Assembly: GCF_963678975.1 (NCBI RefSeq)
Contig: NC_089273.1
Coordinates: forward strand, 5,116,488-5,180,487
DNA length: 64,000 bases
Reading direction: 5' to 3'
Origin: Dysidea avara
Lineage: Eukaryota; Porifera; Demospongiae; Dictyoceratida; Dysideidae
Position numbers and translations under genes: made by a program. Shown piece by piece: positions 21,515-32,300 of the stretch. Every line of letters starts with the position of its first letter. Within the stretch, counting starts at the first letter, position 1. The notes below the pieces were generated by a model. It saw nothing but the letters and a program-made list of their open reading frames with translations. It did no database searches and was not told the origin of the DNA.

Positions 21515-21671
21515 ATGGACAGCAGTCTCTTGGATGTGTCAGCAGAGATCATCGGTGAGACCCCCAAGAAGAAGCCTATGTCCCCAAAGTCTTTTGCCAC
21601 GGACGTTGTTGAACGCCTGGCAATAGTAACACCATCAGGTAGAGTCGATGCCGCCGAATTCTTAAGTTACA
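21515..21671 (+). CDS. PLE ORF1 N-terminal segment encoded in the arm
   Basis: Starts MDSSLLDVSAEIIGETPKKK and continues to DAAEFLSY, where the arm ends at the array junction; the frame then runs into minisatellite by chance. The same 5' segment occurs inverted at about 16513-16359 and in the partial unit near 16126-15977. Its last codons (EFLSY) coincide with the first codons of the internal ORF1 frame at 17886, indicating that these were contiguous in the ancestral element. A lysine-rich PKKKP motif could be a nuclear localisation signal. Confidence 0.65.
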
Positions 21672-23439
21672 TTGTAGAGAGTTCAGCTACAAAGAAACTA
21701 CCATTTACAGAGTTCAACTGCAAACAAATTGCCCTGTAGAGAATTCAGCTACAACCAAATCACCCTGTAGAAACATCAGCTAGAAGAAGTTACCTTGTAG
21801 AGAGTTCAGCTACAAACAAATCACCCTGTAGAGAGTTCAGCTACAAACAAATCACCCTGTAGAGAGTTCAGCTAGAAACAAGTCACCCTGTAGAGAGTTC
21901 AGCTAGAAGAAGTTACATTGTAGAGAGTTCTGCTACAAAGAAGCTACCATGTAGAGAGTTCAGCTGCAAACAAATTTCCCTGTAGAGACAAACAAATTAC
22001 CCTGTAGAAAGATCAGCTAGAAGAAGTTACCTTGTAGAGAGTTCAGCTACAAATAAATCACCCTGTAGAGAGTTCAGCTAGAAACAAGTCACCCTGTAGA
22101 GAGATCAGCTAGAAACAAGTCACCCATAGAGAGTTCAGCTAGAAGAAGTTACATTGTAGAGAGTTCAGCTACAAAGAAACTACCATGTAGAGAGTTCAGC
22201 TGCAAACAAATTTCCCTGTAGAGAATTCAGCTACAACCAAATCACCCTGTAGAAACATCAGCTAGAAGAAGTTACCTTGTAGAGAGTTCAGCTACAAACA
22301 AATCACCCTGTAGAGAGTTCAGCTAGAAACAAGTCACCCTATAGAGAGTTCAGCTAGCAGAAGTTACATTGTAGAGAGTTCAGCTACAAAGAAACTACTA
22401 TGTAGAGAGTTCAGCAGCAAACAAATTGCCCTGTAGAGAATTCAGCTAAAGACAAATCAACTTGTAGAAAGATCAGCTAGAAGAAGTTACCTTGTAGAGA
22501 GTTTAGCAACAAACAAATCACCCTGTAGAGGGCTCAGCTACAAACAAGTCACCCTGTAGAGAGTTCAGCTAGAAGAAGTTACATTGTAGAGAGTTCAGCT
22601 ACAAAGAAACTACCATGTAGAGAGTTCAGCTGCAAACAAATTTCCCTGTAGAGACAAACAAATCACCCTGTAGAAAGATCAGCTAGAAGAAGTTACCTTG
22701 TAGAGAGTTCAGCTACAAACAAATCACCCTGTAGAGAGTTCAGCTAGAAACACGTCACCCTGTAGAGAGTTCAGCTAGAAGAAGTTACATTGTAGAGAGT
22801 TCAGCTACAAAGAAACTACCATGTAGAGAGTTCAGCTGCAAACAAATTTCCCTGTAGAGACAAACAAATCACCCTGTAGAAAGATCAGCTAGAAGAAGTT
22901 ACCTTGTAGAGAGTTCAGCTACAAACAAATCACCCTGTAGAGAGTTCAGCTAGAAACAAGTCACCCTGTAGAGAGTTCAGCTAGAAGAAGTTACATTGTA
23001 GAGAGTTCAGCTACAAAGAAACTACCATGTAGAGAGTTCAGCTGCAAACAAATTGCCCTGTAGAGAAAAACAAATCACCCTGTAGAAAGATCAGCTAGAA
23101 GAAGTTACCTTGTAGAGAGTTCAGCTACAAACGAATCACCCTGTAGAGAGTTCAGCTAGAAACAAGTCACCCTGTAGAGAGATCAGCTAGAAACAAGCCA
23201 CCCGTAGAGAGTTCAGCTAGAAGAAGTTACATTGTAGCAGTTTAGCTGCAAACAAATCACCCTGTAGAGAATTCAGCTACAAACAAATCACCCTGTAGAA
23301 AGATCAGCTAGAAGAAGTTACCTTGTAGAGAGTTCAGCTACAAACAAATCACCCTGTAGAGAGTTCAGCTACAAACAAGTCATCCGGTAGAGAGATCAGC
23401 CAGAAGGATCACCTTGCAGAGAGGTTAGCTACAAAGAAA
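21672..23439 (+). repeat. Minisatellite array B (composite copy B, head missing)
   Basis: Same ~31-bp units as array A, starting within a unit at ATTGTAGAGAGTTCAGCTAC. The unit order closely follows the distal part of array A (from about 12366 or 13688), with internal deletions. The head module is absent because the PLE arm joins here. Confidence 0.93.
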
Positions 23440-23891
23440 TCACCCTGCTTCATCTTTTCTTCTTCCTGTAGTAAAGAAAAAATGACAGGTTAAAAAGCCC
23501 TAAAGCCATCCATAGGCCGGATTTATGGCCGGCTTTGTGGTATACAAATACAAAAAGAAGTGAAATCTAATCCAAAACAGCCAAGCTGTAAAAAAAGAGT
23601 GCGGCCCTGAGAAAGGCTATGGTGAAAAAAGATGTGAAATCCAAGGTGGCGGCCAAGAAATGGCTGTGATGGTAGGTTAATGGTAAAAATTTTAATAACA
23701 ACGATTCAGGTGAATTTGGTGCGGCTTGGTCTTGGCACAAAATTCACCTGAATTGTGGTTATTAAAATTTTTACCATTAACCTACCATCACAGCCATTTC
23801 TTGGCCGCCACCTTGGATTTCACATCTTTTTTCACCATAGCCTTTCTCAGGGCCGCACCCTTTTTTTACAGCTTGGCTGTTTTGGATTAGA
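23440..23891 (+). mobile_element. Composite copy B: hairpin tail plus foldback MITE
   Basis: The tail repeats the 14791-14913 sequence, though one hairpin arm reads AAAGCCATCCATA and so is imperfect. The foldback MITE occupies 23566-23891. Together with array B this appears to be a segmental copy of the end of composite A. Confidence 0.85.
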
Positions 23892-25012
23892 TAACACTTG
23901 ACATGAAACCCTTTCCATGTTGGTTCGTCACCACTAGATCACCAATCAATACAGTGTCTATAGTGCTGATGACAAAAGGTTCCAGTATTAGTCTGTACTT
24001 TGTTGGTGAGAAGTCATGCAATATTATGTTGTTTATAAGTTCAGGTTGAACACAGAGGAAATGCAGACAGCATGGTTGTATGCATGGAAAGGATATTGTA
24101 TTACCTTGGCCTTGTACTTTCTGAACTGTTACATGAGAAGGAAGAATGATCATATGCGTGTTATTTTATATAGCCAGGTGTTTATATTTGATTTAAATGA
24201 CAAAAGACATTGCTGGTAATATTATCCTGCCCCCCCCGGGGGTGTTAGTTTAAGTTACAATTTATTTCTCACCTATATGCATCATGTCTACCATAATAAG
24301 AAATTCAGAGATGGTTTACTTCACTGTGAAACATTTTTGAGACTGATCTTATAACTATCACACCAATAAGTTTGACGGCACAAAACTAAAGTTAGTGAGT
24401 CCTTCAGTGTAAAATCCTGACTACTCATCTGTGTATATCCTTCTCTGAGAGATGAATGCAAGTGATATGTTGCTATAAATTGTTGTACATGTTGTTATAG
24501 GGGGGTAATGGTTTCAACAGCAACACTAGGTTACCAGCAGCAGGGTTCTCAGGATCGACTTTGATTTTTTTAATAGTCCAAAACAAAACCCACTATATTT
24601 CATGGATGAATTATTGTGACAGTTAATTATATTCCCCTGGGACAGAGCGTCTACACATACATATGTGAATCCATTGGCAAAAATGTAATGACTTAAAAAT
24701 AATCAAATCTAACATTATTTTGATTTGCAACTACAATTTTATAAGGGTGTCTTAATTGTATATCTATTCCCATGACTGCAGACTACAGCAGTATAAGCTC
24801 ATACTTAGTGTTGCATCACCTATATAATGCTCATATATAGACAGTCTATATATGAGCATTATATAGGTGATGCAACGACAATAAAAATATTCTTTCATCA
24901 ATCTGAAATTTAACACTCCACATCTTTTCCAACAATAAAGTTTCTTATCACATTAATAAATCTGTTAATGTATGGGCACAATAATAATGGTTGCTCTGTT
25001 AGTCTAAGAATA
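23892..25012. other. Intergenic region with perfect palindrome
   Basis: No secure gene. A minus-strand frame at 23887-24153 has protein-like composition in part but no recognised domain or paired splice sites. A run of C/G (CCCCCCCCGGGGG) sits near 24232. A perfect palindrome is at 24810-24876 and is listed separately. Confidence 0.4.
24810..24876. repeat. Perfect 67-bp palindrome
   Basis: Arms of 33 bp with a single central A at 24843: the left arm starts GTTGCATCACCTATATAATG and the right arm ends CATTATATAGGTGATGCAAC. No mismatch is visible. It could extrude as a cruciform or fold as a hairpin RNA. Confidence 0.95.
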
Positions 25013-25793
25013 TCTAATCCAAAACAACCAAGCTGTAAAAAAAGAGTGCGGCCCTCAAAAAGGCTATGGGGAAAAAGATGTGAAATCCAAGATGGCAGCC
25101 AAGAAATGGCTGTGATGGTAGATTAATGGTAAAAATTTTAATAACGACAATTCAGATGAATTTGGTGCTGCTTGCTCTTGGCACAAAATTCACCTTAATT
25201 GTCGTTATTAAAATTTTTACCATTAACCTACCATCACAGCCATTTCTTGACCGCTAGGCATGAGGCTATTATGCTCCAAAAATTGAGCATTATGCTTTTG
25301 AGCAGTGCTCAAAAAATCACCTATTATGCTTTTGAGAATTGCCCATTATTCCCAAAATTATGCCACCATAATTGGCTAATAATGCCAGTTTATTGATGTA
25401 TCAGACCATTTTCATTAATGTTTAAGCTTCAAATAGTCTTGAATTCTTTAGCTGGTTGCTGTATTAGAGTATTGATTTCAATATGACTGCTTTATTAGAG
25501 TAAATAATATTCAGTGACTGTTTTATTAGAGTTTCTGACTGTTCTATTAGAGTATCTCGATCTTTTAAAACGAAATTGTGCAATCTGCAGATTTTCCTAT
25601 TGTTAAAGCTTTATAATCACCTCAAAATGCTAGCATAATTCCTAATTCCCACACATACCTATTATTCCCGAACTTATGCTGGCATAATCGCCGCATCCCT
25701 ATTGACCGCCACCTTGGATTTCACATCTTTTTTCACCATAGCCTTTTTGAGGGCCGCATTCTTTTTTTTGCAGCTTGGCTGTTTTGGATTAGA
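25013..25793. mobile_element. Foldback MITE split by a hAT-type MITE
   Basis: Left portion is 25013-25254 and right portion 25702-25793. Removing the inserted 25255-25701 and one duplicate of TTGACCGC restores the palindrome. The right end (GATTAGA) runs directly into inverted array C. Confidence 0.88.
25255..25701. mobile_element. hAT-type MITE (TAGGGAYSMGGC family), copy 1
   Basis: Ends are TAGGCATGAGGCTATTATGC and, reversed from the right, TAGGGATGCGGCGATTATGC. The perfect 8-bp duplication TTGACCGC is at 25247-25254 and 25702-25709. The interior has TTTTGAGCAGTGCTCAAAA and the recurrent 26-nt motif at 25537-25562, plus degenerate copies just upstream. Confidence 0.9.
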
Positions 25794-27269
25794 ACTCTCT
25801 ACAAGGTAACTTCTTCTAGCTGAACACTATACATGGTGGTTTGTTTGTAGCTGAACTCTCTACAAGGTGATTTCTTCAAGCTGATCTTTCTACAGGGTGA
25901 TTTGTTTGTAGCTGAACTCTCTACAGGTGATTTGTTTGCAGCTGAACTCTCTACATGATGGTTTCTTTGTAGCTGAACTCTCTACAAGGTAACTTCTTCT
26001 AGGTGATCTCTCTACAGGGTGATTTGTTTGTAGCTGAACTATCTACAAGATAACTTCTTCTAGCTGCTCTCTTTACAGGGTGATTTGTTTGTAGCTGAAT
26101 TCTGTATATAGGTCATTTGTTTGCAGCTGAGCTCTTTACAGAATGGTTTCTTGGCAGCTGAACTCTCTACAAGGTGACTCCTTCTAGCTGATCTTTCTAC
26201 AGGGTGATTTGTTTGTAGCTGAATTCTGTACAGGTGATTTGTTTGCAGCTGAGCTCTTTACAGAATGGTTTCTTTGTAGCTGAACTCTCTACAAGGTAAC
26301 TTCTTCTAGCTAATCTTTCTACAGGGTGGTTTGTCGTAGCTGAACTATCTACAAGGTAATATCTTCTAGCTGCTCTCTGTATAGGGTGAATTGTTTGTAG
26401 CTGAACTCTCTATAGGGTTATCTGTTTGTAATTGAACTCTCTACAGGATGGTTTCTTTGTAGCTGCTCTCTCTATTGGTTGACTTGTTTCTAGTTGATCT
26501 CTCTATAGGGTGAACTTGTTTCTGGCTGAACTATCAACAGATGATTTGTTTGCAGCTAAACTCTCTACAAGGTGATTTCTTCCAGTTGATCTCTCTACAG
26601 GGTGATCTGTCCATAGCTGTACTCTCTACAAGGTGATATGTTTGCAGCTGAACTCTCTACATGGTGGTTCCTTTGTAACTAAATTCTCTATAAGGTGATG
26701 TCTTGTAGCTGGTCTCTCTACTGGATGACTAATTATTTCTAGCTGATCTCTCTATAGAGTTATAACTTTCTCTATAGAGTTATAACATGTTTGTATAGCT
26801 GAACTCTTTACAGAGTGGTTTGTTTGATTGGTTGTTTAACTCTCCAGCTACACGGTGACTTGTTTGTACTACAGATTGACTTGTTTGTAGCTGAAGTCTC
26901 TACAGAGTGACTTACTTGTAGCTGAACAGTGCATAAAGTAACTTGTTTGTAGCTGATCTAGATGAACTCTCTACTAGATAGCTATTTTGTAGCTGAACCC
27001 TTTACGCAGTAACTTGTTTGTAGCTGAATTCTCTACAGAGTGACTTGTTGTCTCTACAAGGTGACTTGTTTATAACTGAATTCTCTTCAGTGTGACTTAT
27101 AATGTTCTGAATCTCTACAGCAACATATTTGTAGCTGAACTCTCTACAGGGTGACTTGCATGAATTGTCTATAAGATTAACTGTTTGTAGCTGAACTCCC
27201 TACAGAATAACTTGCAATGTCATATAATTCTGTAATGGAGTAAGTTATATAAGTAGCTGAATGCTCTAT
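25794..27269 (-). repeat. Minisatellite array C (inverted, more diverged)
   Basis: Complementary units such as TAGCTGAACTCTCTACA and GGTGATTTGTTTG, period about 31 bp but irregular, with many substitutions toward the 27-kb end. This is the array of composite copy C read from its other side. The hairpin tail is missing where it meets the MITE. Confidence 0.93.
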
Positions 27270-28065
27270 TAGGGTGACTGTTCTATTAGAGTATCTCGAT
27301 CTCGCATATGTTACACGTAGTTGGCTTTCGAATCATAACTCAGTGGTTTGTAATCCGATTCTTCTGTACTACTGCAAGGAATTTCTATGATAATTATTAC
27401 AGCTACACACCGATTTTTAGCTCACTGATCTAAGCGGTTTGCCTGGTAGGCGTGAAAACTAATAGTTTTTTTATTCATAAAATCGATCGCGTAATTGTGA
27501 CACAGGTTGGGTTTTGTGTCATATCTCGATGGCCTTTAACTGGATTCCTTTCAAACCACAAAAAGGCACTCCTACGAAAGTTATTCCATCTACATAGCAA
27601 TTTTCAGCTCATTCTTTCAAGCGGTTTACCCTGTGGGCGTGACAGACCTTCGACCTTGTTTTACGCAAATAATTGCTCATAACTTCGTGAATGTTCATCG
27701 GATTCCGTCCAAACTTGATACTGAGATTCGCCTTAATGAGCCCTTTAAGTGTACCAAATTTCAGCCGGATTGGAGCACGCATTCACGTTTTATGGCGGAT
27801 TTTGCAAAGTGTGCGAAAAGAAGAAGAAAAAACCCAAACTTTGGCCGTTCGTATCTCGGAAATGGCTAGAGCGATTGTCTTCAAATTTGGAATGTGGACT
27901 CCCCTACCTAGCCGGCACGTCTGTAGCAACTATTTCTTCAATCGGATAAGGAACCACGGAGCTACAAAGGTGTGAAAATCGCGTTTACTTTCTTCCTGTA
28001 AATATACTCACGGTGTGGCGCGCCGGCTTCTTGAGCCGCACGACACACTACCGTGTGTCTTGATA
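27270..28065 (-). mobile_element. Composite element copy C: head module (inverted)
   Basis: Reverse complement of the head seen at 10357 and 31486. It ends at 28065 with the complement of TATCAAGACACACGGTAGTG. It contains the intact terminal hairpin GACACAC-GGTA-GTGTGTC and, at its inner edge, the 26-nt motif near 27279-27304. Short frames here (27452-27975) reflect the repeat and are not conserved in reading frame between copies. Confidence 0.85.
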
Positions 28066-28721
28066 TTTCTTGAAATTTACTTGACGTGTCCTTTTGAGCA
28101 CTGCTCAAAAGCATAATAGGCTACAGTATTTTCATAGCATAATAAGCTCACTTCTAATGTGTTACCAACAGTTTACAATTGATCACTATTAACAAGTGCA
28201 CAATGACCATTGTTACAGTACAATAATACTATCTGTATTACTAGGACTAATGCTTCTGCTAAAAAAAGGACTGCTTCAATGGTGTCATCAAAAATCACTA
28301 CTTCTCTATCAATAAGAGTTTTTCAGAGGCATACAACACATGTGGACATACAATCAGCTACATACAGTGCAAGAATATTGTGACATTATTACTGATGATG
28401 GAGGATGACTAGATATTCAGAGGGAAAAATGGCTCTGAAGACTTTACCCAATTCTTGTGTGATTAGGTGAGAAGATTTGGTATATATATAATCTACTGTC
28501 TTACCATCCTTATTGCAATATTAATAATGTACTAACTTTGAAATACTGTACCACACGTTACACTTGACCATCCAACAATAAAAGCTAAGACAAAATACAA
28601 TGCCTAAAATAATTCTTGGCAAACTAAAACACTGATTTCTACTATTTATCACAAACAAGAGCATGTACATTTCATATACAGTAGTTATATAAAATAATGC
28701 ACATTCTTCACATTCTGGAGA
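28066..28721. other. Intergenic sequence
   Basis: Contains a fragment (28092-28150) resembling the left part of the hAT-type MITE interior, with TTTTGAGCACTGCTCAAAA. Otherwise AT-rich with no recognised gene. Confidence 0.4.
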
Positions 28722-28972
28722 TTAGAAAGTTGTAACTTGAAAATTGTTATCTTCATTTGTATTGTTTTCATCATTATCAGTGTCCCTTATTGCTGTAGGC
28801 ATAGAATTAAGTATACAATCTTTTTATTCTACAGTAAACTTACATGTAACAATCTGTGCTTCATCACTGCCACCTATATCGGATGTAGGCCTTGTCGGTG
28901 ATGACACATGGTCATTACAAATGACATTATGCTCAGCAGAAAGTGAAATTGTGTTAATTCTGTTATCAGTAG
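28722..28972 (-). CDS. Two linked C-terminal exons of an unidentified gene
   Basis: On the minus strand, 28972-28844 follows an AG acceptor (TTATTAG) and ends before GTAAGT. It encodes TDNRINTISLSAEHNVICND and a serine/threonine-rich stretch ending DEAQIVT. After a 51-bp intron with acceptor CCTACAG, 28792-28722 encodes RDTDNDENNTNEDNNFQVTT then Phe and a TAA stop. Splice phases match (codon split after one base). The composition (acidic, Ser/Thr/Asn-rich, no hydrophobic segment) fits a cytoplasmic tail. Same strand and downstream of the adhesion GPCR, so this may be its tail, but no phase-compatible connecting exon was found. Confidence 0.5.
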
Positions 28973-29186
28973 CTAATAAATTTACATAGGCACAAATTTA
29001 AGTGTCACTGTATTTAATAAGGGCTTTCACACACAATCAATTTATCAATATTAAAATTTGTGACCGAGTTTATGAAAAGTGTTTTAACACACATTCAATT
29101 AGCCAATATTTGTCACAGTGATTTATACCTAGTGTAGATGTGAAAAATGCTATTATATTGGCCTGAAATTTAGTCAAATGTAAAGT

Positions 29187-29375
29187 ATACAGCACATTAA
29201 TGAATGGAGGTAGTTATGGATAATATTATTAAATGCTTTGTTAGATAAATCAAGCCTATGTATGCATGGAATCAGTCATCTATACAGCACATTAAAGAAT
29301 GGAGGTAGTTATGAATAATATTATTAAATGCTTTGTTAGATAAATCAAGCCTATGTATGCATGGAATCAGTCAAT
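29187..29375. repeat. Tandem duplication of ~95 bp
   Basis: The block beginning AGCACATTAATGAATGGAGG is repeated 95 bp later as AGCACATTAAAGAATGGAGG, with only a few differences over the whole length. Confidence 0.9.
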
Positions 29376-29749
29376 CTTGTTGTATTTTATGCCCCACAAT
29401 AATAATACTTTTGGCTCCAAAATGTTTCAGAAGCAAGCTGCAATATTATAGATACGAGATGCAAGGAAAATTCTGAATCAGGATTGTATAAACATAGTTG
29501 TCGATTTCCAATTGCAAATCAAAAACTTGTTTTCACAGATCCACTCACACAATATTATTTAATTTTGTAAATATTAACTCATTGGGTAGCATGATTATGC
29601 TACAGTACTATAATCATAAATGTACAGTCACAAATGTAATCAGATCTAAAACAAGGGGTCTTATAGCTTTTCCAGTTGCCTGCGCCTGGCAAACCACAAC
29701 TTGACTTATTAATGGCACAGTATTCCAACTTGAAATTTGGCCACATTAT

Positions 29750-30600
29750 CAAACAGTATGGTAGTGCTGTTAATAAGTAGGGATCCTCCAGAAAATGATG
29801 TGTACCGTCTAAAACGCAACTATTAAAATCATCCTAGAGACATTTAACACCACAAAAATCACCTTTACAAAATAATATTAGCCCATCAGACCAAGAGTCC
29901 ACTATTTTTAACTCTTGATCAGACTCCATCTAACATGAAATATAGCATTAAAAACAAGAAAACACTTACCAGTTACCGGACATAGAATCTTTAAAAAATT
30001 TCCAAATCTTGAAATTTAGTCTCACTCACTCACTCACTCACTCACTCACTCACTCACTCACTCACTCACTCACTCACTCACTCACTCACTCACTCACTCA
30101 CTCACTCACTCACTCACTCACTCACTCACTCACTCACTCACTCACTCACTCACTCACTCACTCACTCACTAACTGACCACAGTTGCAAGTCTAGAACCCA
30201 AACGAAGCAGCACATGGTTGCCACAGCAACAAACTCACTTGTGGGATGTGCCTTTTGGGGTTCCGATGAGTGTACATCCTGTGTGCTTTTTCTTTCCTTT
30301 TACAGTGTATCTTCAATCAGTTTGGTTGTCTTCTTCAAGCATAAAATCATACTGAGCCATTAATTTTCTGTATTAACACTTTTCTGTAGACACCAAAAAA
30401 TTATTTCAGAAAGCGCTTATGCTGCTGAGTGCCCTTATAATTTCATGTGAGTTGAATGTGAAACATTAAGGCTGCTGAGTTGCTACTTTGACTTTTGCCA
30501 ACACCTGGATTGCAATCGACAAAGAGATTTTCGCTTAATAGATGGACAGATACTTGATGGCTTGTTCTTCTAAACACCAACACTGACTTGGCCAATCAGT
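29750..30600. repeat. Dispersed repeat family B, copy 1
   Basis: Shares an ordered set of blocks with 50200-50760: TCATCCTAGAGACAT, CAAAAATCAC, AACAAACTCA, GTGGGATGTGCCTTTTGG. In this copy the short tetranucleotide run has expanded to the CTCA tract at 30021-30170. No coding potential is supported and the ends are undefined. Confidence 0.65.
30021..30170. repeat. (CTCA)n microsatellite, 150 bp
   Basis: An uninterrupted run of about 37 CTCA units inside repeat family B. The matching position in the copy near 50415 has only a few CTGA units. Confidence 0.98.
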
Positions 30601-31485
30601 GCAGGAGGGAGAGATCAGTGAGTGATTTGATAGTATTCGAGTGGAAATTGCATCCTGTTAGTCAAGATTAAGCTCCAGACAACTGAAAGGGCCTGTTCGT
30701 TTGAGCAACTTCTGGCCCAGGTGAATAGAATGCGGACCATCGTATAGAGACAGATCATAGATTGGAGCACCACTACTATTACGATCAAAGGTAAGCTATG
30801 CACGCTACTGTGGGCCTATTTGCTTCCAATTTTGGTACAGTACGTACTTAAATTAGCTGTGCAGGAACTTAATAGCTAGTTCACAAGTTAATAGTACTAC
30901 AGCACAGCTTGATGGGAAAGTCCCTACTTTGGACATTAAGTATAATTCTGCTCAATGTCAAAGTAGGAACTTTCCCACTGAGTTATGTTGTAGTACCATC
31001 ATTCATCTCTTGTTTCACTACTTTTTAATGCATAGAACCTTACTTCATTGTTTTTTAAATTAACAATATTTAAAAAAAAATATACTTCTAACATACAGGT
31101 ATCACTATATTGCTTAGAATTTTAAAGTGATATATTATGCAAAATTATGGTTAGTCAAAATTGGAAACTTAAAAGGCTATCAGATCCCTTTGCAGCAAAT
31201 CTCGTCACACATCATGTATAATGTTACATCAACTTACAATGACAGTTTGTTTGTAACATAACTGTATTCTTGCCATTAACAGTGTTAATCCCAGTAGAAG
31301 TTTTCATGGTATTTATTTTGTTACGCTGTGAAAACACCAACACTAGACAGTATACCAACAAATTGTGTATGGTGTACTTACAGATGTCTCAGAGTTTGAA
31401 TTCAAATTCCCATGTCCTTTAATGAATTTCACAAACTACACAAAAGATATTGCAATAGAATTTAAGAGTAGAATCTCAAGATGTG
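30600..31485. other. Intergenic region with foldback and possible small exon
   Basis: A foldback around 30891-30997 pairs GTACTACAGCACAGCTTGAT with its complement near 30977-30997 and is related to the foldback at 51061. A possible 54-bp minus-strand exon lies at about 31433-31380 (acceptor GTGTAG, sequence FVKFIKGHGNLNSNSETS, donor GTAAGT) but does not phase with the exons at 28.7-29.0 kb. A plus-strand GTAAGC after AAAG near 30789 is unexplained. Confidence 0.35.
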
Positions 31486-32300
31486 TATCAAGACACACGA
31501 TAGTGTGTCGTGCGGCCCAAGAAGCCGGCGCGCCACACCGTGAGTATATTGACAGGAAGAAAGAAAACGTCATTTTCACACTTTCGTATCTCGGTGATAG
31601 CTTATCCGATTGAAACCAAATTTGCTGCAGAGTTGCCCGCCAGCTGGGAGTCTACATTCCAAATTTGAAGGAAATCACTTAAGCCATTTCCGAGATATGA
31701 GCGGCCAAACTTTCGTTTTTTTTTCTTCGTTTTTTTTTTTTTCTTCTTCGTCTTTTCGCACACTTGCACAAATTACTATAAAACGCAAACGCGTGCTCCG
31801 ATCGCCTTGAAATTTGGCACACAGCAAGGGAGTCCAAAGGCGCATCCTAGCATCAAATTTGGTGCAAATCCGATGAATGGTTCAGGCGTTATGACCGATT
31901 ATTCGCGTAAAACAAGAACGATTTGTTGTCACGCCTACAGGGTAAACCGCTTCATGGAATGAGCTGAAAATTGCTATGTAGATGGAGTAACCATCGTAGG
32001 AGTGCCTTTTGGTGGTTTGAAAGGAATCGAGATTAAGACCACGGAGATATGACACAAAACCCAACCCGTGTCACAATTACGCGATCGATTTTTAGTAATA
32101 AAAAAGTATTAGTTTTTACGCCTACTAGGCAAACCGCTAAGAGCAATGAGCTGAAAATCGGTGTATAGCTGGAATAATCTTCATAGAAAGTCCTTGCAGT
32201 AGTATAGAAGAACTGGATTACAAACCACTGAGTTATGATTCGAAAGCCAACTCCATGTAGCAAATGCGAGATCGAGATACTCTAATAGAACAGTCACCCT
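31486..32300 (+). mobile_element. Composite element copy D: head module
   Basis: Begins TATCAAGACACACGATAGTG with an intact hairpin ACACAC-GATA-GTGTGT, then AAGAAGCCGGCGCGCCACAC as in copies A and C. Ends with GAGATCGAGATACTCTAATA at 32269-32288, the complement of the 26-nt motif. Confidence 0.85.

Larger units (their letters stand above)
20508..21671 (+). mobile_element. PLE right arm (pseudo-LTR)
   Basis: 1164-1165 bp, inverted relative to 16349-17884. In the sense of the RT it holds 3' sequence (20508-21300), the hammerhead-like motif (21265-21305) and then the 5' start of a next unit (21301-21670), including the ORF1 start. It stops inside a minisatellite array at 21671, so the downstream tandem unit is cut off after about 370 bp. 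Confidence 0.9.

Noticed and set aside
20369-21671. GIY-YIG endonuclease for the PLE encoded downstream
   Set aside because: No GIY...YIG pattern was seen in any frame of the 3' region or arms; the region is accounted for by the inverted repeat.
23887-24153. Minus-strand exon candidate (PTKYRLILEPFVISTIDTVL)
   Set aside because: Composition is protein-like, but no domain and no matched donor/acceptor pair, and its 3' side is replaced by a foldback MITE.
27452-27975. Overlapping small proteins in the composite head
   Set aside because: Frames are not maintained in the two other copies of the same module; overlapping frames on several registers indicate a non-coding repeat.
30600-30800. Plus-strand first exon ending AAAG|GTAAGC
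   Set aside because: A good donor sequence, but no downstream acceptor or coding frame could be linked to it.
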